64,000 nt of DNA from Strongylocentrotus purpuratus (taxonomy: Eukaryota; Echinodermata; Echinoidea; Camarodonta; Strongylocentrotidae), in NCBI RefSeq assembly GCF_000002235.5, contig NW_022145603.1, positions 32,542,445 to 32,606,444 of the forward strand, read 5' to 3'. The first letter of the stretch is position 1. The number at the start of each line of letters is the position of its first letter. A model generated the notes under the pieces. The model saw nothing but the letters and a program-made list of their open reading frames with translations. It was not told the DNA's origin and did no database searches. Made by a program: the position numbers and the translations under genes. This document shows, piece by piece, positions 26,444 through 35,869 of the stretch.

Positions 26444-29400
26444 AAACGGCACATATATGGCATTGTAAAATAAGCTGGAGCGCACAGTTTCATGTTAATC
26501 CTCATTTTCTTCATATTTTCGAATGCTTTCAATTGCATGTAATAATGTATAATCGCAAAAGAATATAGAAAATAATAAACAGAATAATAAACAGAATAAA
26601 CAGTGTCTATAAATTGGTAATGCAGTGCAGAATTAATTGTCACTATATAATGTACAAAACAATCAACGTATTTGTTTAAATAAGTTTTCTCATTTTTTAT
26701 TTTTTTTTGGCTGTTGCATTTTGTAATTGTCTTTCTGTCTGTCTGTAGGTTGTATCACTAGAGATAGTGACTGAAGATATGAAGAAACGGCTCAGTGACG
26801 CTTTTGATAGGGATAAAATGGAAAAGCAGAAGAAAGAAGATCTTCAGCGAGACTTGAAGAGTATACAAGAGGACTTAGATAAACTGAAGCAAGATGGAAA
26901 CGATCAAAGTCAGGACATTCGAGATTTCAAGGAGAGTCTGAATCTCATATGTAAGTAAATTGTTAAGTTTGTTCCCCTTACTTTATCCTTCAGTTAAGAA
27001 TTTAATTAAAAAATTATAATACACAAAGCCACTTCTTTTAGAAATCTGAAAAAAAGCAAAACATATGTAATATACTAGTAAGGGCTAATTGATAATGTAA
27101 AATATAGTATTTTCTTTGCAAGGTACATGTACATTAGGTTTCAGGAACATTACACAAACTGTATAGCTCCAATGGCAACAGCTGACTGCAAAATAGAGCA
27201 TGATTTAAGATTGCCAAAATCTAGTATTGTGCACGTCTATAAAGCTAGTGTGTGCTTCGAGTTACCGACCACATGTGAGATTTCACCATACTTGATGACC
27301 GTACGTAGAAAGATGATGGCTCCACTAGAACTTAATTCAGCAGGTGCCTGATTTCAGGCCCTGTCGCCTTCCTTTTCATGTTTTTCAGACTTTATTTAAC
27401 ATAGCGGATAATAAATTCCAACAAGCTCATCAGGTGAAACCAACAGGTATCCCTGATTAAAACAGTAACATCAATTGAAATAGTACTTTTATGTCATGTT
27501 TATTATTTTATAATACAATTCAATAATATTTGGTTACCTATAGGACAGGAGCTACCTCTCACTTGCCCTGTTGAAGAATGGATGGGAAAGTGTTTACTTT
27601 AACCTGTTGCATAATGGAATCGGGTGGTTTATATATTAAACCCACAGGGAATAATTCGAAGTCTGTAATCGATGGGTTAATAATGCTACCTGAGTTCATG
27701 AACCTTTTTTTTTCAGTTGAAACAATGAAAAAGAAGATTGAGGGCCTTCGCAAACAAATCGAATTCTCTGAACACATGAGATCTGAGGAAATGTATGCCA
27801 GCGGTAAGTTCGAATAGGTGGTAGTGGTTGAAAGCTATGGTCACAACCCCCAAAAGTAGCCCGCTCGGCGGCCGGGCGGCGAGTTGTAAGCCAATTTCGC
27901 CCGCGGACACCGCGCGGCGGCCGCCCGGGCACTGCTTGTTTTTAGGGCCCTGCCCGGTCGCCGCCCGGTCACCGATGGGAGATCAGTCGGTCACTGGACG
28001 GCGAGTTCATAATCGGTCGGCAACCTTTTACCTAGCGGCTTCGATTTCTGATCTAAATCGCTCGACGGCGAACGATCGATTAGGTCGGTGCCCGGGCTAC
28101 GACCGCCCGGGCACCGAGCCTATTTTGGTACCCCGCCGAACAACGGCCGGCTGCCGGGCAATTCTTTAAAATCAGCCGGTGGCCGGTGGGAGACCGCTCG
28201 GGAATCGGTGGGTCATCAATCGGTCACTGCCGGAACGCCGCCAGGAGAAGCTCCCCGATTTTGCCCAGTTTTGACCTAAAATCGAGCGGCGAATTGAAAT
28301 AGGCATCCAATAATTGAGACAACCATTTGCTTAAGCTATTAAGCTACAGGTATTGTGAGGCGAGTGAGGCACCCCGATTTTCTGTTCGCATAAATGTTAA
28401 ATAAACTGCGTATTTTTCATATATGATAAGAAAATTTTAACTTTTGTTTTTCAAGTTATAACCTTCAAGTTAAACGAACTTGTCGAAAGAAAAATTAACA
28501 TTCTTAAGTTTTCGAATTATGTCACAAAATTTTAACCAAAACAGCCTGCTTGACTCTTCCAAAAATCGTTGGGCGATGCCTAAATTTCAGCGGCGACCGA
28601 GCAGGCTACAAATCGGTCTGTCGCCGCTCTGAGTTGTGACCAAAGCTTGCCTTGAGCAAGATCTAGTCACTGTTTTTTAAAGGCTAAAGGCCGTTGTAGC
28701 GGTGCCATGGTCTAGTGGATATATCATAAGAGTGTGAATTACATGGCTCACGGTCTGAGTCCTGATGCGGCACGATTGTCCTTTGGCATAATGTTAATCT
28801 ACATTTGCCACTCTTCACCCAGGCTTAGTAAATCGGTAAGCCTACCTGGTAGGCATTTAATTATTGAATGCCTTGAGCCCCTTAGGACAGCTTGATTAAA
28901 TCCAGGATGATAATGGTACATGGTAGGTGCCTTGAGCATCTTCTTGGATGGATACGTGTGCAATATGAATTATTCCAACTCCCTTATTACTTACCACTCA
29001 ATCACTGATAGATTTGGCACCCAAGGATTTGCATCTCATGGGGACCTGCTATTATTATAATCACTTATTCTTGATATACAGAATTCACTGGGACCTGTAT
29101 ATACCCTTTTCAAGCATCGTAAACTTAACTGTCTTAAGAACAATACTTAACCAACAACAAATCCCATTTCATTTCAGTTTTAACGTTAGTCAAGAATTAT
29201 CCAAAGTTAATGCACAGACATGGAGGAAGGAACTTATGGTCTTATCGTAAACACTTGAATTAGACAAAGAAAGAAAGAAAGAAAAAGTTATTTGTAAGCA
29301 ATAAACTTCTTCCTAAGAACAGCTGAATGTGTGCACTTACAGGCATTAGTAACATGCCCCTAGGACACTTAGGCACCCAACATCTCAAAATGTTTACATT

Positions 29401-32400
29401 GAGGACCCTTTTGTAAAAGAAGTAGTGTGGAGCCCTGATGTATGTACGGAATTGTTCATGTTCTCTTTCTTATGCTTTCAATTTTAGAATTAAGAATGGA
29501 TTACTCAGACTTCACTGAAGTAGAGGAATTGCAGGAAGGAACATACGGTCCTATTTCCAAGACTAAGCACAGGTTTGCTGAAATGCTACTGGTCATGAAA
29601 GCGTTTGATGACACGTAAGTACAACTCATCATTTGCAAAACTATAAACAAACAAACAAACAAAAATCGTAGTTTAGTAATGCCTAAAATAAATAATATGT
29701 TCTGAGTCTGTTGCATTATACTTAGCATTAATGGTAACTTCCATGGAAACCCTGATATGATTAGTTGTTGAGTGATGTTGCCATTGTAGTTAGGCTAAGT
29801 TTCCATCAGTGGTTTATAGTTTAATTCAATGAGCCATTATTACATTACATTGTGAATTTCATCATGTGTAGCGATTTTTAAAAGCAACTTATACTGAATA
29901 CATGCTCATTGAAGTTATGTTATTCTTAATCTTCTAAAAAGACGAAACAAAAGGTATTTCATTAAATAATGCTGGGCTAGGAAATGTGTGGCAAATGCAA
30001 GGAGATGGATTTAGTAATACATGGATTATTCATGCTCTTAAGCTCAGGTTGACTGACATGTCAAAGCAAGAAATTATGTCAAATGTTTGGTCAAATCGCA
30101 TATGTGTTAACTACCGAATTATCAAGAACGACATTTTATTTGAAAAGTATCTGGTAAAGTTGAATAGAAGAGGTGCAATCACTTTATGTCGATTCCGATG
30201 CAGGTCACACCGCTTACCATTTAATAATGGAAGGTTTGAAAATAATCCTGAAGAAAGTAAAATTGAATGTCCTTGTTGTAATTTAAAGGTTTTTGGAGAT
30301 GAATTTCACTATAGTTTTGTCTGCCCTTTTTTCAAGAAAGAAAGGCAGTTATACCTAGATAGACAGTTTGTTGTGAGTAACCCAAGCACATTTCACATGG
30401 ACAAATTATTTAATAGATCTAGCGTTAAACAATTAAGAAAACTCGTAAAATTCGTAAGAGTAATAATACAATTCTTTTCGTTGGTTCCTAAGGCTGAAGG
30501 GCATGGTCCTATTTTTGTTAATAAAAGTGTAGTTACTCGTTGTGGTAGACAAACCAAACCACGTGATATTTTAGACTTATAACTTTAAACTGTATAGTGT
30601 ATACTTAGTATTTAGCTCATGTTTATTATGTTTTAGAAATATAAAAATGCATGTATCATGTCTATGTATTTTATTATCATATTTTACTTTGTTTTTATAT
30701 ATCTTTCTGTATCGTGTTGTAAATATGTTGTGCTCTCATACCCCGGAAGTGGGTCGATAGAGTCAATAAAATTTTATCTTATCTTATCTTATCTTATCTC
30801 TTATCTTACCTTATCTTATCTTAACTTCTTATCTTATGAAAAACCTTCATTACTTTGGCAGTGATTATTCTAAAATGTTCAAAGTAGGACTTTTCCTTGT
30901 AGACAAGATTTTGGGGTTTATTTGCAGCATGTGCTACAAACAAACTGGTTTACGTGTATTCGTGAATGAATTCTCCTTGTTATATAATGATTTATATGGA
31001 ATAAAGAAGTCGCCTTTATAATAGTCTCTCCTTACAACTGTGGACTAAAATCTTCAGTAATGTTGGTAATTTGGTTAAGGTTTAAGCAAACTGAACAATC
31101 ATAATGAAATTAAAAATGAAAATACAACAAACAAGATGCCATGGAAAAGAATAAGAGAAACAAATGAAGAGAAAATAATTCTCCTAATTTCTTTTTTTAA
31201 ATCATGCCGTATCATAATTTATGATGATTTTAATTTCGAGAAAAAAAGAGTACAATTATAATTTGACAAGAGCAGTATAAATATGTGGGAAATGCTAGTT
31301 TGAGGTTAGAAAACAAAAGTCATGTAACACGAATATTGAGTTTGTTTTGTTGTTTACATGAATAACTTAAAAGCCTTCTACATGTATTAAGTTCACAATT
31401 TTGTATTTCACAGGGAAATATCTGCCAAGGTAGAGCTGAAAGACCAGCTGAACCTGTGGAAGAATCTCCGATTTTCCAGTTTCATTGTTCAGCTCGTCGG
31501 ATACACCATGGACCATCAAAGTAAGGAGGAGAATAAATACATATATAACTACATATAATCGAAGGAAAAAGTCCATTCTCCAATTAAGTTTTTCTCATAG
31601 AAAAATGAGGTTTGGTGCGCCTAATCAAGTGGCCGTTCCCCCCTTATTTTCTAATTTTGAGGCATGGATTGATGGGTTGTGTTAGAGGTAATTTGCTAAT
31701 TATGAATATCTCAAGAATGATATTATTTTTCCATACTTTTGAACCGTAGACAAGGTTCTTCCAGTTGCTGCAAACCTCAGGAAAAAAATATTGCAGTCCT
31801 CTCAACCCCATAGATTCCACTACAATTTGTTCTTAATACCCAGCTAACACTGACAAGATAGACACCAGACAGACGACAGACAGAACACAACAAAACATAA
31901 TCCTGATTGGCCAGCAACCTGTCGGTTTGGTGTCATTGTAGAGTCTGTTTCCCTTCGTGTTTCGGTGACCCTCGTGAAATAGACCTATTACAGCCACCTT
32001 GACTACAAAGATTCTACTAGAGGCTCTCAGGGCTGTACACATTCCTTTCCTGCTCTTCGACTAGTTTCATCCATGAGTAAATCCATTCCCAGCAGAGATT
32101 TATAGGCCATAATACTGACAGTTAGAACAGTCATTGGGTTAAAAAATAGGCACAAACCTTCGATTAATTGCAACAGAAAATATTTTACCTTTGCTTGTTA
32201 GCTGTTGCTCAGAGTCATTTGGGCTTACGGACAATGGGAAATAATTATCAGTGATTTTAGCTAATTTTTAAAGCATTCCCCCGCTCAGATTCCTTATAAA
32301 TCTTTTTTTTTCAGGTGCATTTTTGTGATACTATAACAGTTGGTATATTTTTGTTGCAATTAACGGGAGGTAATTTTTGCATGATCTCTGTACTATTTCT

Positions 32401-35400
32401 AGAACTCTTTCCTCTATTCTAGGTCGTATGTGCTTTGTGGTAGAGTACATGCCTCATGGTACCCTCCGAAGTGTTCTTCAAGACAAGAAGAATCATCCGT
32501 TGCCATGGGAACAACGGGTCACGCTTGCCAGGGATTGTGCTCAAGGCCTCGACACAATCCATTTTGGCCAGGGGCAGAATAAAATCATGCTTCATCGAGC
32601 AATCACTTCCACAAGATTCCTCATAGATAAAGACTTCAGAGCTAAGGTTTGTACAAAATTATTGTCGGCTGCCCGCAAAAAGTGTCATTGCTGTCATTGA
32701 CAATACAAAGCGCTTGCGGGCGCCTACATTATTGTCTAATAACAATGTCATTGTTATTGGTTATCAAGTATTATTTCGTTTGTTGTTTAGTATTACTGTT
32801 GTTGCTGTATTCTTACCATCATCATCGTCATTATCAGATGCCTTAATCACCTCTGGCTGTTTGTCTAATGCATACTGTTGGTGTATTTGGGAATGTAGTT
32901 ATCCTCATCAGAAAATGCTGTTCATATGTACTCAAATGCTATGACATGGAGTGATGTTTTATTTAGGAATAGCATTTTTTTCGCAATGATGAAGAAGAAG
33001 ATCGATACATTCTCTGTATACTTCTGCAGATCTCTGACAATGGTTTCGTGAAGTCAGCATCGAAGATCAGTAAGAGCAAAACAACCATGTCATCTGGGGG
33101 TTGTGGTTCCGTTGAACAAGATGAAATGAACTACCTCTGCCCTGAGGAAACAAGTCCACATTTCAAGCCCAGTATCAAGAGTGAAGTCTATAAGTGAGTA
33201 AAGTGAAATAACAATGTTTTCTAGTAGTGTAGAGATACACTAGCCAGACTGAAGGTTTTGAGCCGAGCCACAGCCACTAAACTAAAACACAAATCATGTC
33301 AACTTGGTAACAGAAAACTGGTAGAAAAGAGTTGGGAACAAGTTTTAACACTCGGGAATTATATTTTTCTAATATGTTTGTGTTCATGTCTTCATGCTAA
33401 TTAGGGTAATAGTTGTTGCAAAGTCCCATAAAATGATGACAAAATTGTCATGATCAGTTTAATGTTATTATGTAACGACCAGTCCAGGACCGGGTAAGGG
33501 TATTAAACAGTTAACGAGCCAGAGCAGTCCATGATTAGGGTTGCGAGCTACAGACCTAGCGTTTCTATACACATTTACCAGTAATGTGTGATCTTTTCTG
33601 TTTCCGTCCTGTAGACTTGGAGTCATATTGTATGAGATTGCTTCAAGGATGCAACCCTTCCAAGCCATGGAACAACAAGGTAATTCATTCATGGTACATT
33701 GACATGCACATTTGCAAGTCCAAAGTTTTTGTCATGTAATGTCCCATAAAATAATACAATAAACTTCATTCATACTGCTCACATATCCTTCCCACGGGAT
33801 GCTCAAGGCACCTACAAGGTACTATTATTAGCCTGGCTTTAGCCCAGCTGTCCTATTTGCTAAAAGCATTCGAGGAAAAATTCATACCAGGTACCCTCTT
33901 ACCACACCTGGGTGAAAAATGGAAAATGTAGATTAATGTCTTGCCAAATTGCCCAATTTAGTGCCGTGGCGTGACTCGAACTGTGAACCATGAGATCCAT
34001 AGTCCGATGTCGTATCCACTAGACCACAACATCGCCACATAAAAAGATTAAGGGTAAGCCTAAGCAAGGAAGATATCTCTTTGGCCTAAGCTATTTGGTC
34101 ATGTGGTGTTCCTTGCGTTAACAAGTATTATAGCGTAGTCTTTATTAAACGGGCGTGAGGAGATGCAAGGCAAATATTGGGATAAATACTTGTATAAACT
34201 GCAATGGGGATTAATTGACACAAATTCACAAGACTGTGATTGCAGACAGGGCCCCCAGACCAAAAGCCGTCTAGCTCTTACATGCTGGCTGACGTATACT
34301 CTGGGGGGGGGGGGGGGGGGGGGGGGGGGGCTGGTAGAGGCCAACGACGTGGCTCGTACCTTTGCTAGATATTGGGGAATAGATGTGTAAAGATTCGAAA
34401 TGATAATCATCATTACATTTGGTCTCTGGAAACTTCGGAGCTCACAAAAAACCTAGAGTGCTCTTTCTGCACTGATGGACTTTCCGTAGCTAATTAAAAA
34501 TTGAATAATGCATGAGTGAAGTCCACAGCCGTGAATGCATACCGATTAATATTGAAACAAATAATTCAATGATGGTTCCTTTCTTTTGCTTATTCCAGGT
34601 TATGCATTGGCAATAAAACAGTATTATGTTATTTGAGAACATTTTTTAAAACCACAAAACAAGACATTTTTGGATCAAGAAACTTCCACAAATTTTAGGT
34701 GATGGCAATTTGAATGGCAAGAAACTTTTGCAAGTTGCAAAAATGGAGTGTTGTGTGCAAAAATGTACTTGTTTTACATTACGCTCTTTACATGAAAATA
34801 ATCTTAAATCCTTTTTTCCGTATAGCTGGAACTGTCCTGGACCATGAGGAGAAGTACAACTTCATCGAGGAAGGAAAAACAGAAGATCCTCCTAGCGACA
34901 CTCCAAAACCTTTCAAAGATCTTATTTCTCACTGTCGGCAGAGGGCTCCTGATGAAAGGCCATCCACTAATGGTGAGCTAAGATAATAATATTACATTTA
35001 TTAAGTGCATTTTCATTAGATACAAAGCACATAAACAAGAAATACCTACTAACATGAGAACATTAGCATACAAAGCTCACACTATTAACAAACAGAGAGG
35101 AATCTCACACAAATTAGAAAAGATGTGTTTTCAGGCACTTCTTGAAAACTGTGAGAGTATGGCAGTTCTCAAGTTCAAGGGTTAGGAGTTTCATGTTTTG
35201 GGGGCATTAACGATAAAAGCCTATCTGTTTACTGGTTCGAGGAATGGTAAGTGATTTTCTTCTGGCCAATACAGACGTTTAGGGAGCACCAGCATATTGA
35301 TTGGGGGGGGGGGGACTGGTTTTGGAAAGGAGCTGCAGTATGTCTCTAATTTGTATACACATATAAGGACTTGCCCTAATTCATGACACATTTTCTTTAT

Positions 35401-35441
35401 CATTCACAGCTGTTGTTGCCAAACTTATTAAGATGTGCTAG
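15238..35441 (+). CDS. Gene B: MLKL-like pseudokinase (mixed lineage kinase domain-like), complete, 11 exons, 531 aa
   Basis: Exons: 15238-15506, 26124-26295, 26749-26950, 27717-27803, 29488-29614, 31414-31520, 32423-32646, 33030-33193, 33615-33679, 34826-34972, 35410-35441. All have GT/AG borders and agreeing phases; the coding total is 1593 nt plus stop. The start has A at -3 and an in-frame TAA 18 nt upstream. Residues 1-147 form a helical bundle; KRFKSQSRTIAKRIEVILLP aligns with the human MLKL N-terminus. Residues 148-243 are a charged coiled-coil brace. The pseudokinase spans about 245-525: GTYG loop 261-264, VMK lysine K281, HRA (379-381) in place of HRD, DNG (399-401) in place of DFG, CPEE near 433-436, and KSEVYKLGVILYEI, very like human KSEIYSFGIVLWEI. 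TTMSSG (414-419) aligns with the human T357/S358 phosphosite segment. In vertebrates MLKL is phosphorylated by RIPK3, oligomerises and permeabilises membranes; the same role here is inference. Human MLKL is 471 aa. A weak TATA-like TATTAAA lies at 15151, and AATAAA at 35776 is a possible poly(A) signal. Confidence 0.88.
15974..16515. repeat. Dispersed repeat with three internal sub-repeats (intron 1)
   Basis: It begins TTTTTAGCTCATCCGGCCC, a hairpin-like end (GGCCCGAAGGGGCC). Three units of about 165 bp follow, each with GCTTCTTCTCC or a variant, TTTTGATTTGGTTTGC and ATTCTACACAGAATTTTGA. It looks like a terminal part of a repeat element whose class I cannot name. Confidence 0.6.
16516..19080. 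other. Intron 1 of gene B: AT-rich stretch, GA tract, no exon seen
   Basis: This is ordinary AT-rich intronic sequence with a CA repeat (16687-16703), a C run (17669-17678), and a GA-rich segment from 18720 that includes a pure GA tract at 18854-18886. No protein-coding similarity or RNA gene was recognised. Confidence 0.5.
19085..19747 (-). mobile_element. CR1/L2-like LINE fragment (C-terminal end and 3' tail)
   Basis: On the minus strand 19548-19745 reads SLLYGLPKYQIHRLQKVQN, then ARLVTKSKR and ILKNLHWLPI. This is the conserved segment just after the reverse transcriptase of CR1/Jockey-type LINEs. The 3' end has GCGCCTTGAGCATCTC, GGATATGTGCGCATTATAA and a TTA-repeat (19089-19111). It is 5'-truncated and lies in intron 1. 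The tail resembles that of the SINEs at 28697 and 33760. Confidence 0.75.
20671..20722. repeat. GA tract joined to a G run
   Basis: A GA dinucleotide tract (20683-20702) runs straight into about 14 consecutive G (20703-20716). It is low-complexity sequence in intron 1. Confidence 0.8.
21275..21420 (+). mobile_element. tRNA-derived SINE (family 2), decayed
   Basis: TCATGATTCAGTGGCTAAGC is followed by AGGATCAAAACC (decayed B box) and GTGAGGCATTAATCCTCATTA, matching the inverted copies at 2866 and 55610. It is located in intron 1. Confidence 0.6.
21830..24215 (-). mobile_element. LINE, 5'-truncated and frame-broken, with a nested LINE tail
   Basis: Reading on minus from about 24215, the pieces are RRLVKYLMD, MFQGRTANVRP, YERTNKAGEKSHVYMCFVDL with RKAFDS (RT motif A), KQGCTISPTLFNLYLTDLP (motif B, near 23170-23230), LNCLIYADDIVLVSK (motif C, near 23100) and SLIKPILMYGSEVWG (near 22760). 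A degraded C-terminal segment follows, RFRISLHNLPKETGRH, near 22160. Several frame breaks and stops show it is inactive. Motif order and wording fit a CR1/L2/Jockey-type element. A second element (23247-23839) splits it between motifs A and B. It lies in intron 1 of gene B. Confidence 0.75.
23247..23839 (-). mobile_element. LINE 3'-end insertion nested in the 21.8-24.2 kb LINE
   Basis: It matches the 3' UTR part of the element at 56685-57430 (shared TATTGGTTTCTGCATCTTTT, CATACATTTTCATGAACATA and GGTTCATTCATGGATGGAT). TTGGTTT on both sides (23240 and 23840) is a candidate target-site duplication. C and G runs at 23404-23414 and 23510-23526 lie inside. It is 5'-truncated, so coding sequence is missing. 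Confidence 0.65.
24216..25064. other. Intron 1 of gene B, no gene seen
   Basis: The stretch includes a short direct repetition near 24543-24690 with AACAATGCAATGAC twice and related GTCATTG blocks. Otherwise it is AT-rich sequence without recognisable features. Confidence 0.4.
25065..25608. mobile_element. MITE-like element with about 28-bp terminal inverted repeats
   Basis: The left end TTAAAGATACTATGTCCC and the right end (reverse complement TTAAAGGTACTATGTCCC) pair and continue with TTTGCAG. The element is 544 bp, has no transposase and lies in intron 1. Open frames inside it are incidental. Confidence 0.7.
26376..26439. repeat. TA dinucleotide microsatellite
   Basis: About 60 bp of nearly pure TA repeat lies in intron 2 of gene B, 80 bp after the exon 2 donor. 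Confidence 0.95.
27832..28648. mobile_element. GC-rich MITE-like element in intron 4
   Basis: The ends pair: left AAGCTATGGTCACAAC and GTAGCCCGCTCGG, right (reverse complement) AAGCTTTGGTCACAAC and GTAGCCTGCTCGG. The inside is unusually GC-rich for this locus and full of CGGTCGGGCACCG-like words. It starts only 28 bp after the exon 4 splice donor (27804). No transposase is present. Apparent open frames of 60-113 codons inside it are composition effects. Confidence 0.65.
28697..28978 (+). mobile_element. tRNA-derived SINE (family 3) with LINE-like tail
   Basis: The head is GCGGTGCCATGGTCTAGTGG, then TTGTCCTTTGGCATAATG and TTAATCTACATTTGCCACTC. The 3' part is GTGCCTTGAGCATCTTC and GGATGGATACGTGTGCAATA, resembling the 3' tail of the LINE at 19085. 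It lies in intron 4 of gene B. Confidence 0.75.
29965..30836 (+). mobile_element. LINE C-terminal fragment with TTATC tail
   Basis: An open frame at 29986-30582 (198 codons) reads FRCRSHRLPFNNGRFENNP, then IECPCC, GDEFHYSFVCPFF and a basic C-terminus. This is the cysteine/histidine-rich tail typical of a large class of animal LINEs after the RT. A 3' UTR follows, ending in AGTCAATAAAATTT and a TTATC microsatellite (30775-30836), as expected for a LINE 3' end. It is 5'-truncated, lies in intron 5, and is not a gene B exon. Confidence 0.75.
33760..34045 (-). mobile_element. tRNA-derived SINE (family 3)
   Basis: On minus the head reads GGCGATGTTGTGGTCTAGTG, then a decayed B box, TTAATCTACATTTTCCA and CCAGGTGTGGTAAGAGGG. 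The tail has GTGCCTTGAGCATCCCG. It lies in intron 9 of gene B in opposite orientation to the gene. Confidence 0.7.
34303..34330. repeat. 28-nt homopolymer G run
   Basis: Twenty-eight consecutive G lie in intron 9 of gene B. The length is likely imprecise in any assembly, and the run may form a G-quadruplex. Confidence 0.9.
34982..35305 (-). mobile_element. LINE/SINE 3'-tail fragment filling intron 10
   Basis: It begins with AATAATAATATTACATTTAT followed by AAGTGCATTTTCATTAG, the usual tail of CR1/L2-like elements in this region read in reverse. It occupies most of the 437-bp intron between exons 10 and 11 of gene B. A G run lies at 35304-35313. Confidence 0.5.
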
Positions 35442-35860
35442 ATTGGATCTCGCCTGCAATTGATGTAAAATGTCACTGCTTCAAGTGAATGACAAAGATG
35501 CAGCCTTCTACTTGTTGAATACTCTATGTTCATCATTTTGTACCAGTTCGTCTCTCTTCAAACTACCAGTGATGATGACGAAGCTGAAAGTGATAACGAT
35601 ATTATGATTATGACGATGATGATGTATAATATTTATAATAATGATAATGGTACAGATAATGAAGATGATGATGATCCCGACGAGGTTGATGATTTTAAAG
35701 AAGGTCATAATGATGATAATGATAATAATAATATTATAGTAATGATGATGTTGGTAATATGATGTTGATGTTGGTAATAAAGATGATTATGATCATCATA
35801 GTAGTAAAGATAGTAGTATAGATTAATGGTGTTGATGGTGATGATTATTACGGAGGTGGT
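35442..35860 (+). other. Probable 3' UTR of gene B with degenerate GAT repeat
   Basis: After the stop at 35439-35441 the sequence becomes a degenerate GAT/GATAAT trinucleotide repeat (35568-35850). AATAAA at 35776-35781 is a possible poly(A) signal. An open frame rich in Asp and Asn here is a product of the repeat. Confidence 0.5.
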
Positions 35861-35869
35861 AGTAAGGGG

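Noticed and set aside
27828-28279. GC-rich open frames of 63-113 codons that could be exons of gene B
   Set aside because: They sit between the inverted ends of a MITE-like element, and the exon 4 to exon 5 junction is already phase-consistent without them.
29986-30582. 198-codon frame as an extra exon or nested gene in intron 5
   Set aside because: It matches the Cys/His-rich C-terminus of LINEs and is followed by a LINE-type 3' UTR with a TTATC tail.
35526-35762. Asp/Asn-rich frame after gene B
   Set aside because: It is a translation of a degenerate GAT repeat in the probable 3' UTR.
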